The notes beneath the pieces were generated by a model. That model was given only the letters and a program-made list of their open reading frames with translations. It was not told the DNA's origin and did not search any database. A stretch of DNA of 64,000 nt from Actinomycetes bacterium (lineage in GTDB: Bacteria > Actinomycetota > Acidimicrobiia > Acidimicrobiales > JAAEMS01), in the NCBI GenBank assembly GCA_024225275.1, contig JAAEMS010000405.1:25204-89203 (forward strand), read 5' to 3'. Below are positions 62,190 through 64,000 of the stretch, in pieces. Numbering within the stretch: the stretch's first letter is position 1; each line of letters starts with the position of its first letter. A program made the translations under genes and the position numbers.

Positions 62190-63340
62190 TCGCCGTCCTC
62201 CCGATTGGTGATGACCCGCCCAGAGCGCAGGGCGTCGATCTCGGAGGCCGAGAAGCCGAACTCGGTGAGGACGTCCTGGGTGTGTTCGCCGTGCTCAGGA
62301 GGTTGCCGTTGGATCTCGGTAGGGGTGCCGCTGAACCGCGGTGCCGGCGCCGGCTGGGTCACCCCTCCGTGCTCCACGAAGGTGCCCCGGGCCACGAGGT
62401 GGGGGTGGTGGGGCGCCTCTTGCATGTCGAGCACGGGCTGGACACATGCATCCTGGCCTGCAACCGCGGCGATCCACTCGTCACGAGACTTGGTGACGAT
62501 GATGGCCGCCAGTTTCTCGGCCAGCTCGGGCCAGTCGGTACGGGGACGATGGAACCCGAACTCGGCGGGGTCGAGGCCCATGGCCCCCTCGAAGTTGAGG
62601 TAGAGGCGGGGGCTCAGGCAGGCGACCGACACGAACTTGTCGTCGGCGCACCGGTACATCCGGTAGAGCCAGTGGCCACCATCGACGGTGTTGTTGCCCC
62701 GCTGGTTGCGCCAGAACCCGGTGGGCAGGCCGCCGTACATGTAGGCCATGAGGCTGGCGGAGCCATCGACCATGGCGGCATCGACCACCTGGCCCGCGCC
62801 GGTCTGTCGGGCCGACATGATGCCGGCCAGCATGCCCAAGGCCAGGTAGGTGCCGCCTCCGCCGAAATCACCGCCGAGGATGAGGGGTGGGAGGGGCTGC
62901 TCGGGCGTGCCCACCGAGCTCGCCACCCCGGTGAGCGAGATGTAGCTCAGGTCGAACCCGGCCTGTTGGGCCAGCGGCCCATCCTGACCGAAGCCGGTCA
63001 TCCGCCCGTAGACCAGGGCCGGGTTGCGGGCCAGGCAGTCGTCGGGGCCCACTCCCAGCTTCTCGCACACCCCCGGGCGGTTGCCCTCGATCAGTCCATC
63101 GGCCTGTTCGACGAGCCGCATGAACGCCTCGATGCCCTCGGGTTGGTCGAGGTCGATGGTCACCGCTCGGCGGTTCCGGTAGAGGGTGCGGTACTTGTTG
63201 TCCGGGTAGCCGTACTCGGGCTCGGCCGGCCGATCGACACGGATCACGTTGGCTCCCATGTCAGCCAGCAGCATGGCCGCGAACGGCCCTGGGCCGATGC
63301 ACCAGAGTTCGAGGATGGTCACGCCTTCCAGAGGTCCCAT
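62186..63340 (-). CDS. CaiB/BaiF family CoA-transferase
   Basis: Class III CoA-transferase or alpha-methylacyl-CoA racemase-like protein of 384 residues. Signatures: GVTILELWCIGPGPFAAMLLADMGANVIRVD at the N-terminus, the KYRTLYRNRRAVTIDLDQPEG segment, GGGGTYLALGMLAGIMSARQTG, and GQVVDAAMVDG with the conserved Asp. These enzymes move CoA between acids or epimerise 2-methylacyl-CoA in sterol and branched-lipid breakdown. TAGCCT ends 8 nt before ATG 63340. It leads a CoA-transferase/LLM pair and is divergent from an SRPBCC gene. Confidence 0.9.
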   Translation of the reverse strand: MGPLEGVTILELWCIGPGPFAAMLLADMGANVIRVDRPAEPEYGYPDNKYRTLYRNRRAVTIDLDQPEGIEAFMRLVEQADGLIEGNRPGVCEKLGVGPDDCLARNPALVYGRMTGFGQDGPLAQQAGFDLSYISLTGVASSVGTPEQPLPPLILGGDFGGGGTYLALGMLAGIMSARQTGAGQVVDAAMVDGSASLMAYMYGGLPTGFWRNQRGNNTVDGGHWLYRMYRCADDKFVSVACLSPRLYLNFEGAMGLDPAEFGFHRPRTDWPELAEKLAAIIVTKSRDEWIAAVAGQDACVQPVLDMQEAPHHPHLVARGTFVEHGGVTQPAPAPRFSGTPTEIQRQPPEHGEHTQDVLTEFGFSASEIDALRSGRVITNREDGE

Positions 63341-63348
63341 GGCCGGCG

Positions 63349-63390
63349 AGGCTAGTTCCGGAGCCGCCGCCGGGGGGCCAGTGATATGGT
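63349..63390. promoter_or_regulatory. Divergent leaderless -10 elements
   Basis: TAGCCT (minus, 63354-63349) lies 8 nt before the CoA-transferase ATG. TATGGT (plus, 63385-63390) lies 7 nt before ATG 63398 of the SRPBCC gene. Confidence 0.5.
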
Positions 63391-63397
63391 CCCGCGC

Positions 63398-63859
63398 ATG
63401 GTTGAACCGATAAGCGTCACCCAGAACATCAAGGCCCCAGCAAGCCTGGTGTGGGAGATGGTCTCCGATCTGCCTCGCATGGGCGACTGGTCACCGGAGA
63501 ACCAGGGGGGTCAGTGGATCGGAGGTGGGTCAGGGCCGGCGGCCGGTGCCAAGTTCCGAGGTGAGAACCAGCACGAGAAGAAGAGCTGGAAGACAACAGT
63601 CACCGTTCTCGACGCGACACCGGCCGAGCGATTCTCGTTCCGCTCCAGCATCATGGGCATCGGCCTCGCCGAGTGGAGCTACGACATCGAGCCCACGGCC
63701 GAGGGCTGCTGTGTCACCGAGACCTGGGACGATGTGCGGCCCGGCTGGTTCAAGCCTCTCTCCAAGTTGGCCACCGGCGTTGCCGACCGCGAGGGATACA
63801 CCCGCGCCGGGATGCAGGAGACTCTCGAGAAGCTGGCCCAGGCCGCCGAAACCGACTGA
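63398..63859 (+). CDS. SRPBCC (polyketide cyclase/START-like) family protein
   Basis: Protein of 153 residues with the helix-grip fold pattern. ISVTQNIKAPASLVWEMVSDLPRMGDWSP is the typical N-terminal strand-helix entry. GAKFRGENQHEKKSWKTTVTVLDATPAERFSF and WSYDIEPTAEGCCVTETWDDVR follow as alternating strands, and a long C-terminal helix ends the protein. It probably binds a hydrophobic ligand. ATG 63398 is preferred to ATG 63386 because TATGGT lies 7 nt before it. Its specific ligand is unknown. Confidence 0.88.
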   Translation: MVEPISVTQNIKAPASLVWEMVSDLPRMGDWSPENQGGQWIGGGSGPAAGAKFRGENQHEKKSWKTTVTVLDATPAERFSFRSSIMGIGLAEWSYDIEPTAEGCCVTETWDDVRPGWFKPLSKLATGVADREGYTRAGMQETLEKLAQAAETD

Positions 63860-63878
63860 AGCCCGCCCACCCCGGTAT

Positions 63879-64000
63879 GTGTACGAAGGGGTGGAGCTCC
63901 TGCTCGCTGAGCTCGACGGGGGAACGGCCCTGATCCAGCGGCGCGCCGGCGATGTCGATGTGCACATCCGGGCCCCAGACCCGGCGGTGGCCGAGAAGCT
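63879..64000 (+). CDS. Start of an unidentified gene (cut by window edge)
   Basis: A plus frame from GTG 63879 stays open to the window end, with strong G/C third-position bias. It encodes about 40 residues (VYEGVELLLAELDGGTALIQ, then RRAGDVDVHIRAPDPAVAEKL). The start is uncertain: another GTG lies at 63891. Too little is visible to name a family. Confidence 0.45.
   Translation, partial: MYEGVELLLAELDGGTALIQRRAGDVDVHIRAPDPAVAEK

Overview
The window is a gene-dense, high-GC stretch of bacterial chromosome with no prophage, plasmid or integrase genes. It looks like an actinobacterium, most likely class Acidimicrobiia. Seen directly: GTG/ATG starts, a long-form Hpf, a mycothiol-type formaldehyde dehydrogenase, an LLM-class (F420-type) oxidoreductase, a Mec/CysO pair, and a secreted CAP protein with 'GYW...DGGVFAFG' repeats. 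The class assignment rests on that repeat type plus my general knowledge and is an inference.

Layout. 0-2.5 kb: 3'-truncated ftsH (-) divergent from a CPBP protease, then a tiny zinc-ribbon protein. 2.6-10.8 kb: envelope sugar and one-carbon block (GT-C membrane protein, GtrA-GT2 fusion, phosphomannomutase, Trm112-like protein, phosphoglucose/phosphomannose isomerase, ahcY). 11-16.1 kb: a GGDEF-EAL protein and a Ca-type P-ATPase. 16.1-16.4 kb: a cluster of palindromic repeats. 16.4-24 kb: comF, hpf, a degenerate response regulator, secA, prfB, ftsE, ftsX. 24.0-24.3 kb: a second repeat cluster, then azlCD (-). 25.3-30.2 kb: crotonase, methyltransferase, lipoprotein, mscR with its MBL hydrolase, UspA and a DUF1269-like protein. 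30.2-34 kb: ssrA (tmRNA) and smpB, with two tandem paralogous zinc-ribbon/membrane/propeller-like genes on the opposite strand between them. 34.2-35 kb: mec-cysO. 35.7-41.4 kb: two convergent ABC exporters. 41.6-46 kb: nitroreductase, MFS exporter, murI, rph, rdgB. 46.0-46.9 kb: decayed remnants of a divergent Lrp regulator/class III aminotransferase pair. 46.9-50.6 kb: DMT exporter, tRNA-Leu(UAG), clpP, rpe and an RNA methyltransferase. 50.6-57.7 kb: CAP protein, an Lrp/ald pair, a DHPS-like protein, an acyltransferase, and a histidine kinase with its response regulator. 57.7-64 kb: asparaginase II family, class V aminotransferase, aldo/keto reductase, LLM oxidoreductase, CaiB CoA-transferase, SRPBCC protein, and a partial gene at the edge.

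The strongest window-wide pattern is promoter architecture. About 22 genes have a TANNNT-like -10 hexamer (twenty exact, one GATACT variant) ending 6-9 nt before the start codon, usually without a ribosome binding site. This predicts extensive leaderless transcription, and I used it to choose several starts. Other points worth a second look are a composite repeat (15-nt palindrome, 7-nt gap, 36-nt box) present at two loci, a pseudoknot-capable leader before ahcY, a perfect 49-nt palindrome between clpP and rpe, and the decayed Lrp/aminotransferase locus. I found no convincing wholly new multi-gene system. The least explained gene set is the paralogous pair between ssrA and smpB.
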